DNA of 64,000 bases from Tethya wilhelma. Its lineage: Eukaryota > Porifera > Demospongiae > Tethyida > Tethyidae. The notes beneath the pieces are model-generated. The model had not been told where the DNA came from. It made no database searches and saw only the letters and a program-made list of their open reading frames with translations. Position numbers and translations under genes: made by a program. The stretch spans positions 11,995,823 through 12,059,822 of the forward strand of contig CAXIPT010000001.1 of the NCBI GenBank assembly GCA_964030475.1. Direction: 5' to 3'. This document shows, piece after piece, positions 43,501 through 52,892 of this stretch (position 1 is the first letter of the stretch; every line of letters starts with the position of its first letter).

Positions 43501-46500
43501 TTTGGTGGATGGATAGATATTTGTAATTTCAATGTTCATCCTGAGTACAGAATGGAATTTGAAGTAACTCCTGGAGATCTTTCTGTAGTGTCATCTACTC
43601 CATCTCGTGTGTGCCTGTGCATTGACTCACTTCCAGTACACAGCATTACCAGTTATAAAATAGCACCACTATATCCGGGGCAGTCTTTTCAACTGCAAGC
43701 TGTGGCTGTGGGACAACGGTATGGAACAGTCCCTTCTATTGTGTTTGCTACCTATGTAAATGATTCGGTCCATGTTGATGATTTGCAAAAGTTACAAAGT
43801 GTAGATAAATTCTGCTCTTGGTTGAATTACACTCTAAGAACACCCAACAAAGAGGAACACTTGGTTCTTACAGTGGACAGGCGAAATTTTGTACCAATTA
43901 TAGGACAAAATGAGTCTGAATATCTGTTTCAGCAACTAAATATAACTATTCCAGTGTTGCCATGCCCTCTGGGATACAGGTTCAATGAGGATTTGATGGT
44001 CTGTACTTGTCTGGAGGAATTACAAAGGCATAAAATAGAATGTGATGCTGAAACCTACACAATCTTCAGAACTAAACACCAGTGGATTAATGCTACATTT
44101 GAACGTGTTGGCGACCCGTCTGGTCACGGGGTGCTCATCCACAATCACTGTCCCCTTGATTACTGCATCGACAGTGACCAGTTTCTCAGTTTGGAGTCTC
44201 CTTCTGTACAATGTAGTTTCAATCGTTCAGGTGTTTTGTGTGGCTCATGTCAAGGGAACCTAAGTCACATATTGGGAACTAATCGATGTAGGCTTTGCTC
44301 CTCTATGTGGGCTTTGCTAGTAGTGCCCTTGTTTGCTGTGCTTGGACTAGCTCTTGTTGCATTTATCATTGTACTTAACTTGACAGTTGCTCAAGGAACT
44401 CTGAGTGCTCTTATTTTTTTTGCAAACTTTGTAAGTGCAAGTCAAGCTACATATTTTCCTGCTCAAATTACCAATACATTCCCAAGATGGTACATAGCGT
44501 GGATAAACCTGGACATAGGCATAGAAGTATGTTTTGTTAGTAATCTTGATGCTTATACTAAAACTTGGCTTCAATTACTCTTCCCAATTTACGTATGGCT
44601 CTTGGTAGCATTTATCATTGTGGCTAGTCGCTACTCCAAACTAGCTGCTAGACTTAGTGGGGAAAATGCAGTACCTGCTCTGGCTACTCTTTTTCTATTG
44701 TCATATACAAAGCTACTTAGGCTCACAATAACCATCTTCTCATCAACGCGGCTAGAGTACCCTGATGGATTTGTGAAGAGGGTATGGATTTACGATGGTA
44801 ATGTTGAGTTTTTTGAAGCAAAACATGCAGTATTATTTGTTTCAGCTCTCTTGCTTCTGTTGATGGTTTCAATTCCATACACACTGGTGTTGTTCACCAT
44901 ACAGTGGTTGCAGTGTCTTCCCTACCACCGTTTGCTCTCCTGGGTGTGGAAACTAAAGCCCCTCTTTGATGCTCACACTGGGCCTTACAAAGAGAAACAT
45001 CGGTACTGGCCTGGTCTAATGCTTCTTGTCCGTGCTGTGGTCTTCTTATTCTACTCTGTGAACAGTCAAAATAGCCCATCTTCTAATCTTTTTGTAACAA
45101 TAATTGTATCTCTCTGTCTGTTGGCTTACCTGGCCTTTCTTGGAGGGGTACACAAAGCCATATACTTAGACATTTTAGAATATGTGTTTGTTTTGAACCT
45201 TGGACTTCTCTCAGCTACTACTCTTTACTACAGAGAGATAGATGGAAAACAAGACAAAGTCATTCAAGCATTTGTTGGTGTTGCTGTGATCATTTTTGTT
45301 CTGGTTATTTTTGGTCATGTTTATTTGAAGCAAACTTTGTAAGTGCAAGTCAAGCTACATATTTTCCTGCTCAAATTACCAATACATTCCCAAGATGGTA
45401 CATAGCGTGGATAAACCTGGACATAGGCATAGAAGTATGTTTTGTTAGTAATCTTGATGCTTATACTAAAACTTGGCTTCAATTACTCTTCCCAATTTAC
45501 GTATGGCTCTTGGTAGCATTTATCATTGTGGCTAGTCGCTACTCCAAACTAGCTGCTAGACTTAGTGGGGAAAATGCAGTACCTGCTCTGGCTACTCTTT
45601 TTCTATTGTCATATACAAAGCTACTTAGGCTCACAATAACCATCTTCTCATCAACGCGGCTAGAGTACCCTGATGGATTTGTGAAGAGGGTATGGATTTA
45701 CGATGGTAATGTTGAGTTTTTTGAAGCAAAACATGCAGTATTATTTGTTTCAGCTCTCTTGCTTCTGTTGATGGTTTCAATTCCATACACACTGGTGTTG
45801 TTCACCATACAGTGGTTGCAGTGTCTTCCCTACCACCGTTTGCTCTCCTGGGTGTGGAAACTAAAGCCCCTCTTTGATGCTCACACTGGGCCTTACAAAG
45901 AGAAACATCGGTACTGGCCTGGTCTAATGCTTCTTGTCCGTGCTGTGGTCTTCTTATTCTACTCTGTGAACAGTCAAAATAGCCCATCTTCTAATCTTTT
46001 TGTAACAATAATTGTATCTCTCTGTCTGTTGGCTTACCTGGCCTTTCTTGGAGGGGTACACAAAGCCATATACTTAGACATTTTAGAATATGTGTTTGTT
46101 TTGAACCTTGGACTTCTCTCAGCTACTACTCTTTACTACAGAGAGATAGATGGAAAACAAGACAAAGTCATTCAAGCATTTGTTGGTGTTGCTGTGATCA
46201 TTTTTGTTCTGGTTATTTTTGGTCATGTTTATTTGAAAGTCAAGTCCACCCAGAAAGGTACTCATTTACTAAATTCTGTACTCCATTATTGGCATAGGAT
46301 GTGTGTTCCTATCAGAAAGAGACTTGTGGCATCTGCTCGACTAGGAATTGACAAAAACAACAAACCACATATCCAACATACCTCGGTTGAATTGAGAGAA
46401 CCATTAATCATTTCTGATAAGTAATTCAATTTTTGGCATCACAATTGCTCTTTGCATACTACACACTCAGTTGTACCTAAGATATACTATAATCATGCAT

Positions 46501-49500
46501 TATACCATAGTACTCCTGTGTGTCAAGTATAATTTTGAAAATGCTTTGGTGATAGTTATTGTGATTGGATATGTGTTCTGTTTGTTACCATAGCTGTAAG
46601 TGTGTGTGTGTTGCTGTCAAATCATGCATATTGGGTATTGTAGTTAGTGTCAAACTTACTTTAAGGAGAGGGAACCAGAGAACAAGGTGAGGCTAATGAA
46701 CAAGTGTGTCTGTGTAGCCAATTGCTATTTTATTAAGAAAAATACTGCATAAGAAGGAGAGTAATTTCTTTCTAGATGTCTGGTTTTTTTGTGGATACAA
46801 GCTAAGTACAGCTGGACTTGTTGGTGGCAAAAGTTGGAAAGGGTGGTTGCTGAAGCAGAGTGGGTTGCTAGGGTTTACTAGCTTGAGTACTAGCACTTAT
46901 CATGATATCATAAACGGCTCTAATTGTTGTATAACCCATTTACATTCGTGACTGCCCATCCTGTCTCCTTTGTTTTGCCATAGCATTCTCTATAGCCTCA
47001 TTCTCAGGCTCTCTCTCGCCATGAATATCATGCTGAAAATAAGAAGAGAGTGATCTTTGTACCTGAAATCACTTAACATACACACACACATGTACAGCAT
47101 TAATGGGAAGAGAGCCCTGGAATGAGGCTACTATTGTATAGTTAGTATGTACCACAGACTAGTGAATATCCATGCATAACACTTAAAATGCATCCATCCT
47201 AGTTTGTATGTAGTAGTACAGCAAAATCAGGATTTTTTTGTGGTCTGCGGTGACTGTCAAAATTTTCGTACGCAAAAATTTATCAACCTCTTACAGATAC
47301 AATTGCAATGGAAGCGTAATAACAAGAGTATAATTATAATAAGCTTATTATAATTATACTCTTGGCAATAATAATGAAAAAATTGCCCACAACTTTATCC
47401 TGATTAAAGTAATAATATGCTTATACTGTTGATATAATGTGTTTTTTTATCATTGGTTTGGTATGTCTTGTCTTGTGCACATGTGTATGTCTGCAGGTCA
47501 GTGGGGAGTGCACTAATTGTAGTCTTTCCTTTGGTCGATACTTCTGCTCCATTTGCCGACTCTATGATGATACTGACAAAGGCCAGTTCCACTGTGACAA
47601 GTGTGGGCTCTGTCGAGTTGGAGGCAGTGAAAATTTCTTCCATTGTGACACTTGTGGTTTCTGTCTTCCTACTAGCATGAAAGAGTCCCATGCCTGTAGA
47701 CAGCAGGCCTCTAAGGACAACTGCCCAGTGTGCATGGAGGTTTGTTCCTAACACTACTATTTGTGAGTCGTTTGGTAGTGCCATCTTCATTTTCCAACAC
47801 ATACTCAGGATATTCATACTTCTACTGATCCAGCTCACGTACCCAAGTGTGGCCACTTGATTCATGTGTAAGTAAATAATATTGATATCTGACAATTGTA
47901 ATCACTGCCTGTGGTGTTTCTTTGTACTCGTAGGTCCTGCTACAAGCAACTGTTGCATAAGGGGTAAGTTTGATGTCAGTACTGATTACAATGTATGTCT
48001 GAGTGTGTTGCCTAGTATGGCTTTAGTGAGAATGTGATGTACACTAGCTCTACATCTTGCCTTGTTTCTCTTGCCCACTAGTTTGTATCAGTGTCCCCAG
48101 TGTCAGACTAGTTTGGCTGACATGAGCTCTCAGTGGCAGCATTTGGATAATGAGAGAGATGCCTGGGAAATGCCACAACATCTCAAGGACTTCAAAGTTC
48201 AGGTAAGATGTTGTTGCACTAGTATTTTAGGGTGTACATTGTATATACCCTGAGACCTACTGTCTATTCCCATTCACTTGAGCCCCAGAAGTAGAATGTT
48301 TGGTCACAATACTCAATGTAATAAACTGGTAAGGGATGGCTAGCTACGTATGCTAGTCAACTCTTAGAACATGGAGAAGCAAAGGACAAATAATTGGACA
48401 GTACAAAAATTCATTGGTCAATTATTGAATCTCCATGTAAAATTAATGTTGAAATTGGTTGATGTACAGCCAAGTTATAGCAAGAAAGAGTAGGCCCAAG
48501 TGAACATCAATAGAGTTTAAGTATTCCTTACATACCTCTACATGTAGGTAAACTGTAGAGACTGCCACAATCAAGGTGAAACACTGTTCCACGTGGTTGG
48601 GCTGAAGTGCTCCGGCTGTGGCTCCTACAACACTGTGAGATCTGGTAGTGAGGAGATACCTGAAGACCCTAACCCTGCTGTCGGCCTTCTCAACATGATC
48701 CGTCAGAGAATAAGAAGACGAGCAAGGAATCATCAAGAACAAAACCATGAAGAACAGGAATCAGGTGCGAAGTGTATAATTGAACATCTTACTAGACATG
48801 TATGCATTAGTGTGCCGAGGTTTGACACTTTCATTTTTTGTATGATTGATTTGTCTACTTCAGAATCAGAGTCTGAAGATGGAGAAGATCATGATCATTC
48901 TGATGAAGATGACGAGGGTGACCCTGCAACTGGTAGTGATGGCTCACATCAGCTAGATGACAACCAAGATGATGAACACCAACAGGGGGAGGACCCTGAT
49001 AATCATGACAGTAGAGAAGACAATGAAAGTTATGATGGAGATGCAAGTGAGGGAAATGATGACTCTGAAGATGACCCACTCAGTGAGAGCGATGACTCTG
49101 AACCCAGACCGACACGATCCTACATGTTTCATGCTAGGAACTACACTCTCTTCATGTCGCCCATTGAAGTGCCTGTTGGTAATGAACCAGGAGCCTTGCA
49201 GTGGTGGAGTGACAGTGCTACAAGCAATGATGGTACAGACACTCGTAGAGGACAGACCAATGAACAGCTTAATGATGACAGCCATGAGCAAATTGTTGTA
49301 GAAGAGTCTGTTAATAGGAGCAGCCGACTGTTCAGCTCAGAGACATCAGGTGATGAAAGTAATGATTCAAGAGAGGAACAAAGAAGAAACATTGCAGAAC
49401 AAATCATAAATATTTGGGAATCTGATTCTGAATCTTTTTCAGAGCTGAGTAGTTCTGATGGTTCTTTATCAGCTGCTGATAGCTGGGTGACTGAAGAGGA

Positions 49501-49762
49501 GGAAGTGTACATTGGCTACACAAAGGAAGAACTACAGAGTGACACAGAGGAGTGGTTTGACCCTTCTGAGAATATTAGAGACTCTGGCTCTCCTCACACA
49601 GTTCCACACCTGTTTGAGGCAACAGTGCACTCCAAAGACTCCTCTAGAGCCATTTCTAGTCCAAAGCCACTATGTATGATTAGCACCAGTAGCTACCTAT
49701 CTAGTGAAGAGGGGTGGGAAACTGCTAATGAAGAGCCTTCAGTTGTTTGTGATCTGAATTGA
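38739..49762 (+). CDS. RCHY1: RING/CHY zinc-finger E3 ubiquitin ligase (Pirh2 type), 8 exons
   Basis: RCHY1 is an E3 ligase; in vertebrates it targets p53 and other proteins. Exons: 38739-38819, 38896-39018, 47497-47739, 47809-47867, 47934-47963, 48082-48202, 48548-48764, 48864-49762. All junctions are GT-AG and in phase, giving 590 codons plus a stop. Domains: CHY finger (residues 17-68, CAHYTRGC, CCGKVYPCRLCH), CTCHY finger (69-140, YFCSICRLYDD, HCDKCGLCRVGG), RING-H2 (about 144-188, CPVCMEDIHT, CGHLIHVSCY, CPQCQ), zinc ribbon (220-248, CRDCHNQG, CSGCGSYNT). Human RCHY1 (261 residues) ends soon after this. Here a tail of about 300 residues, rich in Asp, Glu and Ser, follows. The last intron (48765-48863, 99 nt) has no in-frame stop and could be retained. 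Intron 2 (8478 bp) holds the gene at 41.6-46.4 kb. Confidence 0.95.
39845..40100 (+). repeat. Fourth copy of the CA-tract repeat end
   Basis: GAAGCTAAGCGTTCAGAGAA, TCAGATCTCAGAAACTACAG, GACAGACAGACGCACACAC and ACTACCGTAATCCTCTGCAT up to the edge of the next MITE. Same family as at 12.85, 19.6 and 20.9 kb. Confidence 0.65.
40103..40318. mobile_element. 216-bp MITE, TATAGCCGG variant
   Basis: Perfect outer inverted ends TACCGTATAGCCGGAAAATT and AATTTTCCGGCTATACGGTA. The sub-terminal CCGCCAAATTAAAAT repeats differ from the main family. A near-palindromic TACGTATATACGTACGTATG lies in the centre. Confidence 0.85.
40541..40594. repeat. (CA)n microsatellite
   Basis: About 25 CA units with one CATA interruption, within RCHY1 intron 2. 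Confidence 0.9.
41605..46424 (+). CDS. Large beta-helix/multi-TM surface protein, intronless, nested in RCHY1 intron 2
   Basis: One open frame runs 41605-45342 (1245 codons). A second frame, 45510-46424, continues it after a 908-bp tandem duplication. Removing one unit leaves a single frame of 1303 codons plus a stop. Start: ATG at 41605 or, giving a better signal peptide, 41620 (MVERKIAFIWAFLLGG). Residues 30-830 are an extracellular region with polymorphic-membrane-protein-like beta-helix repeats (GGIMAREN, NNTGYNGGALALYEHS, GNSAGHKGGAIYIA) and many N-glycosylation sites. Then comes a Cys-rich motif (GVLCGSCQGN, NRCRLC, residues 875-900) and 8-9 hydrophobic segments (from residue 903), then a short basic tail. 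I recall similar beta-helix plus multi-TM proteins as expanded families in sponges. Receptor or channel function is a guess. It has the same strand as its host gene. Confidence 0.8.
44422..46237 (+). repeat. 908-bp tandem duplication within the nested gene
   Basis: Units 44422-45329 and 45330-46237 look identical by eye. Since 908 is not a multiple of 3, the junction shifts the frame and ends the long ORF with LKQTL and a stop at 45340. The sequence ACTTTGTAAGT at each unit start resembles a splice donor. The absence of differences fits either a very recent event or a mis-assembled allele. Confidence 0.95.
46425..47322. other. Rest of RCHY1 intron 2, downstream of the nested gene
   Basis: Likely the 3' untranslated region of the nested gene, followed by A/T-rich intron. 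A small inverted pair with CTCAGGCTCTCTCTCGCCA (47001) and AGAGAGCCCTGGAATGAG (47109) resembles a decayed copy of the 31.6-kb element. Confidence 0.4.
47323..47364. repeat. 42-bp perfect palindrome
   Basis: CAAGAGTATAATTATAATAAG joined directly to its complement, centred on AAGCTT at 47343/47344, about 130 bp before RCHY1 exon 3. Such a spacer-free hairpin is unusual to survive cloning. Confidence 0.9.
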
Positions 49763-50702
49763 GTGTCATAACCTAATGCATGACAAGTTGTAGAGATGTT
49801 TCTTTTTGTAAGATACACAAATGTGTTAATTAAATCCTTAAAGGTCATTAATTATGTTTATCTGTATATATATATATCTGCCTTGCACTATAATATAATT
49901 ATTACCGTATAGCTCCAAATTTTCGTAGTTCAAAAAGTTCGTGAAAAGTCTGTCTTTGCCGTTTTGAGCTAATTTTCGTGAATCACGATCTCTGAAATTA
50001 TATTGCCGATATACGGTTTTCTAAATTTACGTGGAGAAAATTTTCGTGATATACGGTCAAATCACGAAATTCACGAAAATATNCAATTCATTTTTAGCAG
50101 CAGCTGCTTATCTTATTAATATTGGCTATGGTCTGTTGTGTTAGCAACTAAATAGAAAAGAACTAGGCTGGTATATAACTGTCTATATCTCTGTAACAGA
50201 AGCAGCTCCACCCCTCAAATTTTGCGTGGAGCATGCTGAAGTGTAGCGCAAAATTTCGCGCAAAAACGCAAATTAAACCGCATTTTAAAGGGAAGCATCT
50301 CAGCACTGGAGGCTGGAGTGCAAAATTTACTAGTTTCACTCATCTTCTTATAATGATATCAACATAATAACTGTAACATGAAAGTAGTCTATTCACCTCC
50401 TAAATATTGAAGACTGAAAGATTACGGAGAGCTCAGCACAACCAGAAATCTTCAGGTAAAGCAGGCAGGCAGCGAATATTCAGATTCCAAATAAGGCACA
50501 CTTAAAGGGTCGTCAATTTTAAATTTTCAAGTTGCTAATTGGGGCGAGCCTGAGCGAGCCCCACATAGTCGTTGCAAATGGTAAAATTTCTGTTGGTTTG
50601 TTGGTTTGTTTGTACACCGTGGACAGTTTCCGTATATTCAAATTATTCGAACGTGTACGTGGTGTTGCAATATTCAAATCGATTGCGCAATAGCATTAGC
50701 AC
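49763..50702. other. Region downstream of RCHY1 with a MITE and an N
   Basis: 49903-50057 is a TATAGCTCC-type MITE (below). An N lies at 50083. From 50540, GGGGCGAGCCTGAGCGAGCC, a motif also seen at 28361 and in reverse at 20785, 29126 and 51952, may mark an element end. Confidence 0.45.
49903..50057. mobile_element. 155-bp MITE, TATAGCTCC variant
   Basis: TACCGTATAGCTCCAAATTT at the left and TTTTCGTGATATACGGTC at the right, with an inner TATACGG block. It belongs to the same broad family as the TATAGCGGG elements, with eroded inverted ends. Confidence 0.6.
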
Positions 50703-51891
50703 ATGTTTTCTCAGTGTCCAGAAATTTGCAAAGTCTGTTCGACGTTCAGAGATTCGATCATGGATAATAATGAAGAGAAAAAACAAAAACGCCTTGCACG
50801 GCGAAGAGAACTCTACAGAGAGCGTAAAGCTAGAGAAACGCCTGATGACAAAGAAAGGAGACTCGCTAGGTGTAGACAACGAGATTCAGCTCGCCGACAA
50901 AAGCGACGCCTGAGAGAAACCACTCCCGAGAGAGATGCTCGTCGTGATCAAGAAAGAGTCAGGATCGAGGAAAGGAGGCAGAGAGAGACCACTCCCCAGA
51001 GAGATGCCCGTCTTGATCAGCAAAGAGTCGTCAACCTTCACAAAATGTGCTGTCATTTGCCACCACTCTTCCAAGGCTACCATCAGAGATTGATGTACTG
51101 GTTGTGAGGAAAGAGAAGGAGCAAACACATCAAGATTTCCGTGTCCGAAGGCATGTTGTCGAGCAAGCATTGAATTGAATTGAATTGATTTTATCTCAAC
51201 AAAGAAAGGGTCACACAGAGGTTGCCTATGCGAGGTGCTTCCCAGAGCAACAAAACATAGAGAATTATAAAGCATGAAGGACTAGAAAGGATACTAAATC
51301 ACTTTGAATTGGCTGTTTGCACCAGTACTATCGAGCTAACCAATTTCGTATGAATCAAAATGCTCTTCATCAATTGCCAGAGGATGGGATCCTGACCTCC
51401 CTAACATCTGTTCAGCCAGCTGACCCCTCATCTGCTGGTCCATCATCATGAAGTGCCAGAGGAAGATCCATACACAGCACACCTGTCAAGTTCATTTGTT
51501 CCAAATGCAGCACACCAGAGCACAGAACAGGAAACCATTCGGCAAGCTGTGCAAGATCGACAATCGAGATCGATCGAGGAAAGGAGGCAGAGAGAAACCA
51601 CTGACACAGGTTGAGGAGATGCTGATATCAGCTGTGATACCGATCATGTCCATCTACAGGCTACCTCATGGTCAGTATGGATACAGTGGACATGTCGTCA
51701 ACCTTCCACAAAATGTGCTGTCATTTGCTACCACTCTTCCAAGGCTACCATCAGAGATTGATGTACTGGTTGTGAGGAAAGAGAAGGAGCAAACACATCA
51801 AGATTTCCGTGTCCAAAGGCATGTTGTCGAGCAAGCATTGAATTGGCTGTTTGAAAACAACCAGACTATCGAGCTAACCAAGTTCGTATGA
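50703..51891 (+). pseudogene. Helitron-type gene fragment
   Basis: The first frame (50703-51050) is a very basic repeat: ARRRELYRERKARETPDDKE, RRLARCRQRDSARRQKRR, ETTPERDARRDQERVRIEER. The second (51448-51891) has VEEMLISAVIPIMSIYRLPH, GQYGYSGHVVNLPQNV and LPRLPSEIDVLVVRKEKEQT. In Helitron replication-helicase proteins of animals this pairing of Arg/Glu-rich repeats and a QVEEMLI-YRLPHGQ-GHVVNLPQ block sits N-terminal to the Rep and helicase domains, which are absent here. An internal deletion or duplication breaks the order. The identification is from memory of the family. Confidence 0.6.
51027..51177 (+). repeat. 150-bp direct repeat in the Helitron fragment (unit 1; unit 2 at 51694-51845)
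   Basis: GTCGTCAACCTTCACAAAAT to GCAAGCATTGAATTG occurs twice with about 97% identity. Unit 1 is out of frame with its upstream ORF, so it marks a template jump or recombination between two Helitron copies. Confidence 0.85.
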
Positions 51892-51995
51892 ATCAGTATG
51901 AATTGCATGTGCAAGAATATACAGCGCGTTCTCTTCCCACAAATAACGCGCTCAGGCTCGCCCCCTCGATGTACTACATCAACACACACACACAC

Positions 51996-52429
51996 TTTGC
52001 TCAGTGGATATCGCCTTTATTTCACTGGCTGATGGAGCTTGGACAGTTATAACATCAGTAATAGTAGATCCAACAACCATCATTTTAGCACCTGAGGTCA
52101 CCTTAAGTTCTCTGAGTGTTTTGTCATCCTTCACTAGGCCTGAACATAAAGTAGAACAATCTTTAAAGTAGACAGGATTTCTTGGAATCTACTTGAAATC
52201 ACCTTTGTACATGAGTTTCATCATAGCTGGAGGGATGCCTAGAATACAATTGACACTTTGATTATGTCAGTACTCACACTACTTCATTGTCCACTTACAT
52301 ACCTGTAAGGGTTTGTATGTGTTCCTTTAATTTTATTGCCTGCTCATCCAAAGGAAATGTTACATCATAAGTGGACTTTTTCCAAACAACTCTAAACGTT
52401 ATCTTTTCACCTACCAGGCAGGTAGCCAT
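51996..52429 (-). CDS. UBFD1: UBFD1-like ubiquitin-domain protein, 5' exons only
   Basis: Exons (5' to 3'): 52429-52303, 52238-52203, 52139 to about 51996. The first two introns are GT-AG and in phase (codons split after one base). The frame gives MATCLVGEKITFRVVWKKST, YDVTFPLDEQAIKLKEHIQT, LTGIPPAMMKLMYKG, then LVKDDKTLRELKVTSGAKMM and VVGSTITDVITVQAP. This is the ubiquitin-like domain of UBFD1, in which human has a DKTLREIKVTSGAKIMVVGS block. The C-terminal UBFD1 domain of about 150 residues is not found before RCHY1 ends at 49762; a Helitron fragment and a CA tract occupy that space. The last donor (about 51996, GTGTGTG) is weak. The gene may be truncated here or have its last exons elsewhere. 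Confidence 0.8.
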
Positions 52430-52892
52430 TATCAGTGTACAGGAGGGAAAAAAATGGTGTGCATTATTTGGAAATATTGAATCTATCGTTACCAAGCACT
52501 TAGGATCTTACGAGTATCATCAGTATTATTGGGTGGGTTGTCCTGGGAACTCCCAGCCAGAGTAGATTCGGCCATATTATCCGTCCACTGACTCTCTGGA
52601 TTGCCTCTGCTGGATTGCAACCGAAAGACAAGCCACGTGCTGAATCATCATAAAAATGGTAATAACTGCGCATGCGCACAGGGGTTGAAAATTTGAACAG
52701 CAGCGGGCTGTGGTAGTTTTTAAATTTATCAAGGACCAAGTCTGGAGTCTAGTAGCTAGCACTCATTTTCTCCGAATTAGTGAACCTTGAAAGTCAGAGG
52801 TACTCTTTTCCACTGCTGTAAGACTTTCCTGCAAAAGTTGTGAGAGTTGTTAAGTGCTACCATACTCATTGCTGGAGAAAACGCCGCTAAAC
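52430..52892. promoter_or_regulatory. Divergent promoter region of UBFD1 and CCNF
   Basis: The 463 bp between start codons hold a perfect NRF1-type palindrome TGCGCATGCGCA (52667-52678) and a CACGTG E-box (52634-52639). No TATA box is clear. Motif assignments are by consensus only. Confidence 0.55.

Noticed and set aside
48855..49512. Long minus-strand and alternative-frame ORFs over the RCHY1 acidic tail
   Set aside because: They are shadows of GA-rich codon repeats; their peptides (HHFPHLHLHH, MTTKMMNTNRG) are low complexity and lack domains.
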